A stretch of 64,000 bases of DNA from Lutjanus erythropterus (lineage: Eukaryota > Chordata > Actinopteri > Lutjaniformes > Lutjanidae), in contig CM034598.1 of NCBI GenBank assembly GCA_020091685.1, positions 14,269,088 through 14,333,087 on the forward strand. Direction: 5' to 3'. Numbering within the stretch: position 1 is the stretch's first letter; each line of letters opens with the position of its first letter. Position numbers and translations under genes: made by a program. Under the pieces are notes generated by a model. That model saw only the letters and a program-made list of their open reading frames with translations. It did not search any database and had not been told where the DNA came from. This document shows, piece by piece, positions 22,006 to 32,678 of this stretch.

Positions 22006-23861
22006 CATTAGATGCATCTCCAGTCCTGCTTTATGATGTATCCTGTTTGCCTTCTGCAGCTATTTATGCATATGATTGGTGATTATGTGAATCTGACCTT
22101 GTTATGGTGGTCTTGATGAATGTGTGTACCACGTTTAGATGTTGGCCCCGACCAACTCTGATTCTACCCAGACGATATTTAACTAACAAAGCGTAATCCC
22201 TCCAAAAGGCTTCCTGTTTATACTGGCCACTGAGAGGTAATTCCTCAAAGTATCCCATGCTGAAAGCGTTTGATAGATGACTGGCAGCTTTTTCCTTCTT
22301 TTTGCGGATCATAGAGCCTTATCATGATGTAATTCCACGTAATTAGCCAAAGATGACAGTAACACAAAAGTCATTATGATATTTAATCTCTTTTGGGGAA
22401 TCCACTGGGGAAAGCGCAGCTCCATCGTCTATCATAACATGAAATGACATCTCACTGGAGGCCCTCCAAACAGTCAGGAGAAGGTTGGAGTCGACTGTGC
22501 CGGCTTAAGGCCTCTGCTTTAGCTGTTTAGTAATCTTGGCGTCCTCTCCTCCTCCTATTACCCTTGTCTTATTCAGAGCCTCTCCCTTGTGGCAGGGATC
22601 ATCATGATATACACGCAAGGATACGCTTGTGTGTGTTAGAAACAGAGGGGGAGTGTGTGAGTGTGTGCGTGTGATTTCCTCAAAGCAATGCACTGTGCCG
22701 TTTCTCTGTACCCCGCTTGAACACTTAAGCAACAATGTATTTCCTTCTGTGTGTGTGTGAGAGAGAGGAATAGATAGTGTGTGTCTGTGCGTGTGTGTCA
22801 GTGACTTCCCCCTCCATCTGCCCACCCTTATTGAAATCCTCGGTGCATTTAGTAACATTTTGAGAAACGTTGCCAGCCAGCGTTTAATTAAGTTCTGGTA
22901 TGCCAACATCTCCCTGCTGTAACATGGAATACCTGCTCTTCTTTTGTCAATTTCTTCTCCTGTTCTTGTGCTCCTCTGTGTCGCGCCTACTGTAACTTGG
23001 AAAGATGCTGCCTCTGGGAGAAGCAGGTAAAGAAGCCATCAAAACCAATGCAAGTAGAAAGAGCTGCAATCAGTGCTCCAAAAAAAAAACCCATAGAGTT
23101 TGTCTTTTGTGTGGATCTCTCCTCCTATCGCCCCAGTCTCACTTTGTTTCCCTCCATCTCTGTGTGTGTATGTGTGCCTGAAGAATTCAATTCAGTAGAG
23201 GCTAGTAGTAATGTTTCTCTCCCAGTAGAAATGGCTGCTGTTTGTTCAATTGTTGTGATAGATTGATGTGGGGTGGGAAAGGATGGGCTTTTATGCACCT
23301 GAAGATAGGAACAGAAAAGTCTTTATGAGAAGCCAATAGCTCTCCGCTCAAGGATCCTCTGATGGGAGATGCATTTTGCTGGAAGTTTTTTTTTTTTCTT
23401 TTTTTTTTTTGCGAAGTCTTTGACGAAAGCTTTCCCATGTAAACAGACAGCTAGACAAGATGCAATTACACCCGAAAGGGCACTTTTTTATTTGTTATTC
23501 CGTAAAAAGCAGCCTACTATATCCCGTTATTCAACAAGTGGTCAGACTAATTGCCTGCATTGTTTTTAGTTCACACAACATATAAAATGGCTGCCTCCTC
23601 ACATAAAAAAGCCAACAAGCGTGTTAAGCCCTTGTTATGTACACAGTGCTCAAGTTAGTGTCAATACACCATTTATAATGTACTGACGTAATCATCCAAA
23701 TTTTTGCTGTCAAACATGTTTGAATATTACTGGATCTGTAAACTCCTCAGATTACCAGATAATCTGAGCTGAACATTCAACCATTGTCACGGACCAGATT
23801 TCTCCTCCAATTGTCTGTAGAGGTGAATCTGAGGTAAAATGGCCCAAAACTCGTTGACCCG
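22006..23861. other. No gene; possible conserved non-coding cluster at 22320-22920
   Basis: Segments near 22330-22460 (TTCCACGTAATTAGCCAAAG, then AAAAGTCATTATGATATTTA) and 22850-22920 (GCCAGCGTTTAATTAAGTTC) have homeodomain-type sites in balanced unique sequence, as in developmental enhancers. This needs comparison with other fish. GT-rich patches lie at 22630-22670 and 22750-22800, and an interrupted T-run at about 23388-23410. The minus frame at 22505-22909 is driven by the CA/GT patches. Confidence 0.35.
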
Positions 23862-24549
23862 AGTGCACCACCTGGGCGTAACGGGTGTAACGATATGTCC
23901 AACTTAGAATGGAAAGTTGCGACCAGTGTAAGGTTAAGACGAGTGCACCAGTTAGATTTAAACCCAGTGTGTGTTCCACCTGGGTCTAACTTTTACGCCT
24001 AGTGTGGAGCAGGCATAAGTTGGAAACTCAGACCCGTATCCACGGTAATTTTAATGGAATCACACAGACAGAGAAGAGAAACAGGGATAGCAGTGCATCT
24101 TGTTTACAGGATGATTAACAAGAGGGCATTCGGAAGAGAAATGATGACGGATTTGTCAACCGTGACAAATCTGTTCGATACATGTTCAGAAAGTAATAGA
24201 GAGGTTTCACTCCTCTCCTTAGCTGCAGCATCTGTCAGACAGAAACGTGGCGCTGTCCCTCGACCTGCAGGTGCTGATGGCACTCAGTTTTATGCCAGCG
24301 GAGCTTTTCAAAATACTACGGGAGACATGATAAATGCATGATAATGCTTCGCGTAGAAGTGTGTTGCTTAGCAACAATCAACAATTTGCGTGTACTCACG
24401 TGGACGCGCATTGTCAGACCAGGCGCAGCTACAGCCGTTGTCAGTCAGGCTTGGTGCACTCGGTGTAAATTCCAATCACAATGTTGGACGTAGTTAAATC
24501 CAGCATAAGGGTTAAGACTGTCTCTTTTACGCCCAGCTGGTGCACTTGG
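23862..24549. mobile_element. Non-autonomous Harbinger-like element
   Basis: Inverted 20-base blocks close the element: AGTGCACCACCTGGGCGTAA on the left and, reversed, AGTGCACCAGCTGGGCGTAA on the right (19 of 20 identical). A second AGTGCACCAG copy lies near 23943 inside the left end. The interior is CpG-richer than the surroundings and holds a broken transposase fragment (24054-24341). The length (~690 bases) and truncated coding remnant show a deletion derivative of a PIF/Harbinger transposon. The exact termini and the expected 3-base target duplication were not established. Confidence 0.65.
24054..24341 (+). pseudogene. Harbinger (HARBI1-like) transposase N-terminal fragment
   Basis: This 95-codon frame ends with GADGTQFYASGAFQNTTGDM. 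That resembles the conserved stretch of Harbinger/HARBI1-type nucleases in which an (A/G)xxFYxSGxFQxxxGD motif follows a P..... linker and precedes the helix-turn-helix-like part. The upstream residues (FDTCSESNREVSLLSLAAAS) match the position of the usual LRPxL...RRxxLxPxxQ linker, loosely. All three catalytic acidic residues lie downstream in the full protein and are absent here. The product is therefore a relic without activity, carried inside a short inverted-repeat element. The assignment rests on one motif. Confidence 0.55.
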
Positions 24550-24638
24550 CTCCTGTAGTCTGAACCAAGATTTAGTGTATGGTCTGGAGCCCTGGGTGAT
24601 TTTGTTTCAGCCATTTGATTATAACAAAATTGTACGGT

Positions 24639-25733
24639 AAGTGACCCTTTCGCTAAGCCCCACCTCTAAACAGCAACTGTCCAATCATAACTTAGCAACC
24701 CGGAACTAGAGCTGTCAAACTTTGCATTTCTGTCCATGTTGAAGTTGTGCAGGAGGCTCTGAGTATGAGAGGAGAGAGATACTCTGTGTTTCATGAGTCT
24801 GGACCTTGACGTCCTCTTTTAGTCTCTCAAAAACATGAAACACAAGACCACACGTGTGGTGAATGGATTAAACTCTGTCTTCATCTGCTCTAACATAAGC
24901 TGCAAATGTTAGCATGTCTGGCTAACTAACACTATCTTACTAGCTGCAGTAACTTTACCTCCAGCCAAACTTGTTAGATACCACCGCATCTGTATTAGTT
25001 ATGTTGGGGTTTGAGAAGGAGGATGTGAGCTGGTGCAGAATGAAAGTGGGTCGCGATGATGCATCTCTCTCTGGCTCAATGTCTCAAGTCTAAGCCGAGT
25101 TAGCTTAGCTCTTATCCCGGCTGTCTTATGCGCTCGCGGTCCCGCTGGCCTGGCTGGATGACCCGCCTCAAAGTCTGCTAAACTAATCGATTCCCTGTGC
25201 TTCCTTGTCTCACATTAATGAGTGTATTTCTGTCATCTATCATGTAGATACGCTTGCAATATTTCACCATCCAACCAATGTTTGCTGAGATGTAAGGTAG
25301 CTTTAGCCTCTGTCTTTTAGCATTAACGTTACATCATGAACACAGCTGTCTGGCAACTTTACATTTACACTTTCACAGGGTTCTTGTTTTAAAACATGTC
25401 AGATGGAAACATTAAAATGTCAGCTGGAGACAGACTTCTCGGCCAACTCAAGGAGTTAGCAGTAGTTTACATCAGCCAGCTACACTTATGAAACCTGCTT
25501 GTGAGTCATTATTTTAGTTGGAAAAATCCACCGTCGTCAGCTAGAAATGAGAAGCTGCTTTTGTTTACTTCTCTAAGCATTCAAAGACCTTGTGTTTCAA
25601 CAATTACTCCCAATTTCAATGTTAAATCTGCCAACGTTATCACTGTGAACTGCATAAATGCAGTGCAAGAATGGAAAGTTTGGCAGGCTTAGCAACAGTA
25701 ACTAAGGAGGGCGGTGCTTAGCGAAGGGTCAAG
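24639..25733. mobile_element. MITE-like element with GTGACCCTTTCGCTAAGC ends
   Basis: Left end AAGTGACCCTTTCGCTAAGC followed by CCCACCTC; right end in reverse complement CACTTGACCCTTCGCTAAGC followed by ACCGCCCTCC. These pair closely over about 28 bases and more loosely further in (TTAGCAACCCGG on the left, GTTGCTAAGCCTGCC on the right). The ~1.1-kb interior is GC-richer in places (GCGCTCGCGGTCCCGCTGG near 25131) and has no transposase frame that I can see. It lies only about 90 bases beyond the Harbinger-like element. Superfamily not assigned. Confidence 0.75.
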
Positions 25734-26748
25734 TGTTGACACAGCAAGTGTTGATCAATTACTGTAATCTACTCACTAGATACAAACCCCAAACATAGTT
25801 TTATTTTGATAAAGATGAAAACGTGTTTTAAAGGTTAGTTTGATGGTGGGTATTCTGTATATAAAGTGTATAATGTGACTGTGATTGGATGTTGTTACAC
25901 TTGACTGAAAAAAAAAAAGTGTTATTGCAGCCCTTATTGAAACCCACAGAACAAACCCCCAGCAGTCGTGATGTTTATAGAGCTGTTTGTCAATTGTTCC
26001 AGTTTGTCTTTTATGATTTAACTTGTCTCCCAATTCATGTATTTTTTCTTTTTTTTGTATAGTCTTCTCTTTGATCCTTTTTTTCCCATCCCATTTACAA
26101 TAATAGATATAGCCCAAGATGACCCCACATTAGAGACAAATGATCTGTTTTCTCCCAGCTCTGTTTTCTATGCTCCTCTGATGGGCTGAGGGGTAAAGGG
26201 GACTGCTTGCCCAGAAATGAGGTTACAGCAATTGGGCTTGCAAATGATTGGCAAGGATAGATTGTGTATAATCTACTTTTTTTTTTTCTATTCTGTCCCC
26301 ATTCTTTCTTTTTTGTGTGCTATGGATGTTTGTTCTGAAAGGAGGAAGGTTATATAAATCCTGTTTACAGACTGAAACACCTGTGGATGTAAAATGAGTG
26401 CGTGGATAAGTAGTGATGATGTTTTTGGATATGCTGCCTGAACGTGTTAACTTTAATGATCACCTACTGTACATGAAGGTACGCTAAACCGAAAGAAGCA
26501 GAGAATACAGAACCTTTCATCCCCCCTTTAAAAAAACATCTCGATCTGTCTTCTTTTCTGTTCCTTCTCTCCCTCCTTCTCCCTCTCTCCTTCTGTGCAC
26601 CATCTGCATGGTGCTTTGTATCCAATCTGAAGGAGTGCTCTCTGTTCTCCACTGTGATGGCGGGTGTCGGAGTGTGTATGTGTGCACATGTTTGTGTATG
26701 TGTTCCTAGCCATCACAGTCACTCTCAGCTCATTACCTGACATGATGG
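25734..26748. other. Unassigned sequence
   Basis: AT-rich sequence with A- and T-runs (25908-25918, 26040-26060, 26277-26290). A pyrimidine tract lies at 26545-26600. Frames on the minus strand here are lysine/arginine-rich translations of that tract. Confidence 0.4.
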
Positions 26749-27000
26749 ATGGAGAGAGTGCCATTAAACAACGCCCAGCCCGGGATGCCTGGCACCCTAC
26801 AGCTGGCACTGAGTAATGGGCATAGTGGCGGCGGCACGCTTGGAAACACCGGGGAGTCCTGCGTGGGTGTGCCTGTAGTCATCTCCATGGCTATGCTTCC
26901 TGGTTCTGTCCAGCCCCACCTGCCACCTGGCTGCCCGGCGGATGCCATGGGCATTTCTGGGCAGACATGGTTGGATAGTAAGGGAGGTAGTGTTTGTATG
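26749..27000 (+). CDS. GC-rich open block, possible exon or conserved element
   Basis: A frame opens at ATG 26749 right after an in-frame stop. It encodes NAQPGMPGTLQLALSNGHSG and later VGVPVVISMAMLPGSVQP, giving the Gly/Pro/Ser/Val-rich texture of a transcription-factor low-complexity region. The GC-rich block ends near a donor-like ATA|GTAAGG at about 26980, after which the sequence turns AT-rich. The open frame itself runs on to 27210. The opposite strand is also open here, so the frame may only reflect GC content. I do not recognise the protein. It could be a first coding exon, an internal exon or a conserved non-coding element. Confidence 0.22.
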
Positions 27001-27146
27001 ACTGCGTCGTTGAACTGGCAACTGAGAAAGCCTAAAGTGATACTGGCCGCGGTTTCTGACCACAAACTCTGCAGTGAAACAGTCAGTGCCACCAATCACT
27101 GGGTGTATAGAAGCTACTTTAAAGTTTTATTTTTTACTTCTGATTT

Positions 27147-27661
27147 AAAGGATTATTTGGGGTGTTTTACAACCTCGATCCTATATTCCCATGTTTTTGT
27201 GTCTAAGTAACTGTGGACAACAAGTTTTGAAACTGGTTCAGCATTAAGGGAGACCACTGCAGCTGGCAGAAGCAAAACTACGCTACAACTTAATCCTTAT
27301 GGGCAACTGCGCACTGTCAGAGTAAGTCCACTAAAAGTGTTTGTTTTTTCCACTTACAGGCTCAGATTATTATTGTCTGGTAACATTATGGAAATGATCG
27401 CTACAGAATAACATTTTGTTTGTTGTCAGACACTTACAATATTAGTCTGAGCGTCTCAGTGGCAAAAAACAAGCACTTTTAGTGGTCATACTTTGACGGT
27501 GCGCAGTTGCCCGAAGGGACTACGTTGTAATTTAGTTTTGCTTCTGCTGGCTGCAGCGTTCTCCCTTTATACTGGATCAATTTCAAAATTTGTTGTCCCC
27601 ATTAGTCATTCAAACACAAAAACATTGGTTCCAGGTAGAAAAATACAGAAGTTTAATCTTT
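27147..27661. mobile_element. Second foldback element, TTAA-type, ~0.5 kb
   Basis: The sequence folds on itself around 27404. Left arm blocks GTTTTTGTGTCTAAGTAAC, AACAAGTTTTGAAACTGG, GGCAGAAGCAAAACTACG and GGGCAACTGCGCACTGTC pair with right-arm reverse complements GTTTTTGTGTTTGAATGAC, AACAAATTTTGAAATTGA, AGCAGAAGCAAAACTAAA and GGGCAACTGCGCACCGTC. Symmetry extends outward to about 27147 and 27661, where the left side reads TTTAAAGGATTATTTGGGG, similar in layout to the TTAAAGGGATAGTTTGG end of the larger foldback family. No coding frame. Outer limits approximate. Confidence 0.8.
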
Positions 27662-28235
27662 AATGTTATCAGCATTTTTTGGGTTCATGTTAGAATTTTT
27701 GGTTCTTTGACCTTTTTATCTCACACAGTCTCTCTGAAGGTCTCTATAACAGTCTATAACAAGTGTTTACTGCCTTTATGTGTTCTATAGGTACTGTATA
27801 TGCAGTCTTTGTTGACTTCAGCCTGTTTTTCTTGCTTGTGTGTGTGTCTGCATGTGTGCGTTTACTTTGTCCTCTGTGCATATGCTCCATCTGATGTGAG
27901 AATAGTTGAGGGGCTCTTGAGTGGAAGCCCGACTCAAGAACTGAATGGAGTTACTATGACACCAGACACAAGCACCTCAACTCCAGCAGCTTCTTCTGTT
28001 TCTCCATCCTCCCCTGCTGCTCTGCTCTCAATCAGCCTGGATTTGCTTCATGTTGTTTCTTTCCCCCCTCACTCTGACTCTTTTCTCCGCCTCACTTCGT
28101 TTCTCTATACAGTCTTTCATTTAGTCAAGCTCTTGCGTGCCAGTATGGATCAATGTAACAACACTTTGTTGTTCTTTTTCAGTCTCACTCTTTGATTCTT
28201 TGTCGTTTCTATTTTTTTTTTTTTTTTCTGAACAG
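27662..28235. other. Unassigned sequence ending in a strong polypyrimidine tract
   Basis: No supported gene. The plus frame at 27800-28195 is Ser/Pro/Leu-rich and unrecognised. The end, 28211-28230, is an almost unbroken T-run leading to CTGAACAG, the acceptor of the exon candidate at 28236. Confidence 0.4.
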
Positions 28236-28374
28236 ACAACCGCCGTGCAGTCCTGGAAAGGTCCCGTTCGCGCCACAACGCAAATCACCAAGCTCGATGA
28301 TCACCCGCGCCTACCACAAGACGCTAGATAAGTGCCAAAGAGGCTTGCGAGGTGGAGACCTGGATGACATCTAA
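28236..28374 (+). CDS. Candidate terminal exon, unrecognised product
   Basis: A long T-run and CTGAACAG give a strong acceptor ending at 28235. The next ~140 bases are strikingly CpG-rich for this window (CCGCCG, TTCGCGCC, CCCGCGCC, GACGCT, TGCGAGG). The frame ending at TAA 28372-28374 has one leading base and 45 codons. It includes PPCSPGKVPFAPQRK and ITRAYHKTLDKCQRG and ends in GGDLDDI. The two other frames are also open from the acceptor: one has TTAVQSWKGPVRATTQ and stops at about 28329-28331, the other has NRRAVLERSRSRHN and stops at about 28301. I cannot choose the frame from this exon alone. No AATAAA signal was seen just downstream, and a (CA)n tract begins at 28423. Confidence 0.4.
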
Positions 28375-28419
28375 AGGAGGGAAAAACCGCCCCTAACACA
28401 CTAACACACACACACAAGT

Positions 28420-28422
<3 letters not shown>

Positions 28423-28482
<60 letters not shown>
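28423..28482. repeat. (CA)n microsatellite
   Basis: A perfect CA tract of about 30 units, 49 bases after the stop codon of the preceding exon candidate. Confidence 0.95.
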
Positions 28483-28483
<1 letters not shown>

Positions 28484-29487
28484 CACCACGTATGGAACAA
28501 AAACGCCTAAAGAAGCCACACAGAACTGCAGAAGCTACACAAACATTTAATTTTCATGCTGTTCATCTGACGCCTTACATATTTATTCAAAACTTCCTCA
28601 TCACTCAGAAAGTTCATGTCCTCTCTAGATAGTTTGAAAAAAGAAAAAAAAAAAGCATTTTTAAGGCTGCTACTGTTTGAAATGAGAGGTTTTCGTGATT
28701 TGATTCTAAGCCGTCTACTAATCAAAATACTAGTTCACATACAGTTTTTATTTCCACATGAAATAGCATGCAGTGTGTTGAGAAGAGACATTCTGCCAAG
28801 GACTATACCATGGTGTACGCTGTCATCCTGACAAACATACCGCACACAGTACATACAGCAGAGGGGCAGCGGGCCAGCTGTCCTTCACATGGAAGACGGG
28901 GATTCAACACCCGTGTTGGCGAGCCCACAACCTGCTGACGTTTGCTTGAACAAGTCAGCGAACTCTTAACAAAAGAGGGAGCGGTTGCTTAAATTTTTTT
29001 CTTCCCCATCAATCCCTCCTTCAACCAACATCAGGAGTCCGCATGAATCATTTTAATTTCATTCCATATCCCACAAAGCCGCAAGAGCTGGCCCCTGTCT
29101 GCACCGATGTATTTCATAGCATGTGACTCATGGATCTCGAAACTGTAATCTCCATTTTGACAAGATGCATTTTTATTTTTAGTTGTGTAATATCTAACCA
29201 ATGCCTTGGGGGTGCTGATCTCTGTCCCAAGGTCGCTTTTGCTGTTAACGTGAGAGACTGACACATTTCTAAATGCACATAACTGCCCAGAGGAGCTAAT
29301 GACCCCTGACCTCTCCTGCGGTCACAGGTTCTCAGTGAGGGAAGCTTGGTTATACAAATGTATTATATTAGAATGTTTTTAATATCAGTCTCTATCAGGC
29401 TGTGTGGGTTTTTTTCTTCATAAACGCTAGAAAAAGAAGTCCAGAAATCACATCTGTTTGGAGACCTATGGTGAAAAGTTCACTCCA
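28483..29487. other. Unassigned sequence
   Basis: Unique sequence with no exon-like block. A tRNA-like patch at 28880-28925 was examined and not accepted. Confidence 0.4.
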
Positions 29488-29770
29488 CTTGAAGTTAGGG
29501 CTGACCAGTCAATTAAAATTTTAACATATGACCAACTGCATTTTTCAAATCACAGGAGGAAAATACCATTTTTCATTAAATAATGTTGTGCTACAGAGAT
29601 GTCCTGGCCTACACATCATATTCTACAGAAGCCTGCAAAAATCACAGAATAATATTGTATTATATTATTATATAACAATATTCTCACAAATAATATTCTT
29701 AAAAGTTATCATTCAGTCTCATATTGAAAGTCAAATTGCAATATCAGTCAAAATAATCACAAGTAGATAG
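29488..29770. mobile_element. hAT-like remnant
   Basis: Starts GTTAGGGCTGACCAGTCAAT and shares with the remnant at 8607 the sequence of features: GGGCT end, CACAGGAG, AAATAATGTTGT/AAATTGTGTTG, GCCTACACATCATATTCTAC/GACCTACAAATCATATTG and a following TATATAACAATAT stretch. The order is the same, so the two are diverged copies of one family. No right end was defined and no transposase is present. Confidence 0.5.
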
Positions 29771-29846
29771 AACATCGTTCAGGTCTACTTTGAATTCCCA
29801 CAGCATATTTTCAATTGATTTTTTCCCCCCATTTTCAAAAATAAAT

Positions 29847-30517
29847 AGTTGTGTCTAAAAGGAAACCCCGGACCGGCAAAAGATCTTTTAAGTGTCAGAA
29901 ATTTTAACCCAAACTATGAATTTTCCTAACCCTAACAAGCGTTTCCTGTCTCTAAACCTACACAGATTTTAACCACACTGTTGTCATATTATAAAACATA
30001 GTTTGTACAAGGTATGGTCAGCAAAACTTCCCAGCTGGTTAACATCAGCTTATCAACCTGTGATTGCTGATATATTTGTGTATCTGTGTATATGCAGCTT
30101 CACCCCAACTCCCTGACCCGCTGTCCAACTGAGTGTCAGCTGAAAGAGGTGTGCAAGCGGCGAGTTTACTACATTATGTACAGTGGTACTTACTTACGGA
30201 GAGTCAAGTAGGTAAACAGTCTCGCACCTAATTTTTCTATTAAACAGAAAAACACAACCACACTCCTTCTGAATCCAGGTTTCTCTCTTATATCGAATTG
30301 GGACAAACTTAATTGCTTGTTAACTCGTCTTAAAACATACTTATTTCAGACTCGAGAGAAAAACTAAATAAAACTCACCGAAACTGCCTCGGTCAGTCTT
30401 TCCACTGTTCCAACATTTGTCAGCCCTGCTTAGGTTGAAATAAATCCTTAATTTGTTCAATTCATTATGAGAGTTGCAAGAGTTTCAGAAATCAAGGGTT
30501 CCCTTTTAGACACAACC
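29847..30517. mobile_element. MITE-like element with GTTGTGTCTAAAAGG ends
   Basis: The left end AGTTGTGTCTAAAAGGAAAC and the right end in reverse complement GGTTGTGTCTAAAAGGGAAC are near-identical inverted repeats, flanked on both outer sides by AAATAAATA-like sequence. The ~670-base interior has no transposase frame; it contains a CCTAACCCTAAC stretch near 29927. Superfamily not assigned. Confidence 0.75.
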
Positions 30518-31319
30518 AAAATAAATAGAAAACAGGGCTTGTAGGAAGATCAAGACATACAGTGTCAGATAAGCATAATTTGTTCAACAAGATAACATTT
30601 CATCATTTTGAACCGACGTGTAATTAATATAAACAGGGCTAAGTAGCTTAAAAAAAATCCCAGCTGAGATTTAAATGGATAAATTTATATTGTGGAACAA
30701 AACGTATAATGGTTTTGGGCTAATATAAACCACAGGACACATTTTATTCACTCATTTAAAAAACCCTTTGGGAAAAAAGCAATCTGCTGAGGGAATCCAT
30801 GGCTCAAACACTGAACAGTTTTGAGACTACAAACTGTAACACTCTATTAAAAAGACCCCATTTCCTGGTGGTTTTGTGTGCAGTCATAACTTAACACTTC
30901 ACATCTGTTTTCAGTAACACCTCCCACCTGATGAAGCTTCAGCATCGAAACAAACACCTGATCGCTTGGCGCTCGTGTCCAAAATAGTTGAAACTTTGCA
31001 GTAAGCTCTGATGCTCTGTAAGCACCCACTTGTCACACAGTCCCTTCACGTGAACTATTTATTCATATATTCATGCCTGGGGCAGCCCTGTCCCCTCACT
31101 GCCCTAAACTGCAAGCAGATGCTACTAAAGAACAACCATCAAGTCCGCATGGAGAGTGGGCACAGCCAGAGTAATCGACTACGGGGCAGTAAAGACAAGA
31201 TGATGCTTGTCTTAGCAAGTGAGTCTCCAAACGCCCTCCAATATTCCAGCACTAATAGCATAACTGACCCTTTTACCCAAACATGGATTACTTTAGTAAT
31301 ACCAGAACTCTCCTTTAGG

Positions 31320-31322
<3 letters not shown>
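30518..31322. other. Unassigned sequence
   Basis: AT-rich unique sequence. Frames at 30847-31029 (minus) and 31011-31433 (plus) have no recognisable motif, and the latter runs into the TG tract. Confidence 0.4.

Positions 31323-31388
<66 letters not shown>
31323..31388. repeat. (TG)n microsatellite
   Basis: A perfect TG tract of about 33 units. Histidine/threonine- or valine/cysteine-rich frames through it are artefacts. Confidence 0.95.
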
Positions 31389-31391
<3 letters not shown>

Positions 31392-32229
31392 CATGCCAGC
31401 TCAGTAATCGGAACAGGAACCCAGGCAAAATAGGATTCAGTGTGCTTGACTCCTGGGCTGAATAGATGGAGATTTTTCATTTAAACAATCTGCCAGTGCA
31501 GCTTTTGATGTGTCTGTTTCATGATGCCTCCTCTCCCAGCTTGCATGCTTCTAAAAATGCAATTTTACACATCATCTCGGCTCAAGGTGCATCCACAACG
31601 CTCCAAGAAGTCTGAATATTTAAGAAGACAATAATTCTACTCTGAATATAAGGTTCGAGCAGTCGCACAGAGAAAGCATAGAGAATGAGGTTTCCACATA
31701 AGGGATTCTGCACAGATAGGAGTTTTAAGGACGTGTTGTTGTATACGGCGGAGATAGAGATGTGCCATCAGAGGCAGTGATTTCCTTTTTTCTAATCGCG
31801 ATTCACCCTTTGTCCTCAACACCACCACGCCTGTACAGTTTTTATTTTTATTTTTTTTGTTTTAATATCAGCATTTTTCCATAAACACCAATGTCTGCTG
31901 TGATGTTTGGTGTTTTTTCACCCTCTGATTGGATGCTGTACATGCCAAACAACCAGTGGTTCGTGGTTGATAATTCATTATAATATTTCTTTATGAATAA
32001 TTGGACTGAAAATGTGTTTTTCTTTTTCTTTTTTCACATGTGCCAACGTTTTTTGGTGGGAAACAGTTCTCACTAGACTATGGTAGAAAATTCCTGTTTT
32101 TTATTTTTGTTTTGTATATCAAAGGGAGTACAGGTTTCTTTTTGTCAAAATATAAAAAAGATTGTACAGCTATAGAAACTGGATTTTTTAAAATAAACAT
32201 CGATCCAATTAGGAGCTGTCATTTAAAGT
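31389..32229. other. Unassigned sequence
   Basis: AT-rich with T-runs at 31840-31860 and 32020-32035. No gene-like feature. Confidence 0.4.
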
Positions 32230-32678
32230 ACACTGTAAAAAAAAAAAAGTCAAGAAAAACTCATAATTTCAAGGCAACTGGCTTCACCAAATTCTGAGTT
32301 TGAAATCAAACTCAAACTCTTGTTTCTTGTTTTGAAATGAACTTGAAGAAGTTTTGCAAAATATAACCTTAAGTTGAGATAATTCACTTTTCTTTTTTAT
32401 ACTTAAACTTGAATCTTTGAGAAACCCCCCAAAATCTGTATTTCCTAAAAATGTTCACGTTGAGCTGTAAACCTGATTTGTCATTATCTAGGTGCTTAAA
32501 ATTATATGGTTGAAATTGAACATGTTAAATTATGAATAATTATTCACTTTCACTTTAATGAATTTACTCAACAATTTTTGAAATAAAAAAAGTTTGAGTT
32601 TAATTCAAAACTCTAAAATTTAGCAGAGATGGTTGCCTTGAAATTACGATACTTTTCAACTTCCTTTTTACAGTGTAG
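32230..32678. mobile_element. MITE-like element with TACACTGTAAAAA ends
   Basis: The left end is TACACTGTAAAAAAAAAAAA, and the right end TTTTTACAGTGTA is its reverse complement. The inner arms also pair loosely: CATAATTTCAAGGCAACTGG on the left against GGTTGCCTTGAAATTACG on the right, and GAGTTTGAAATCAAACTC near AAAAGTTTGAGTTTAATT. No coding frame. The end sequence is that of an abundant fish MITE class, as remembered. A larger candidate relative lies at 57089-58199. Confidence 0.8.

Noticed and set aside
27800..28195. 131-codon plus frame, Ser/Pro/Leu-rich
   Set aside because: No acceptor or donor fits, the composition follows CT-rich DNA, and no domain was recognised.
28860..28935. tRNA-like patch (CCTTCACATGGAAGACGG, then GGGGATTCAACACCCG)
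   Set aside because: The T-arm would need a 9-base loop, the anticodon arm does not fold properly and no acceptor stem or D-arm was found. At best a tRNA-derived scrap.
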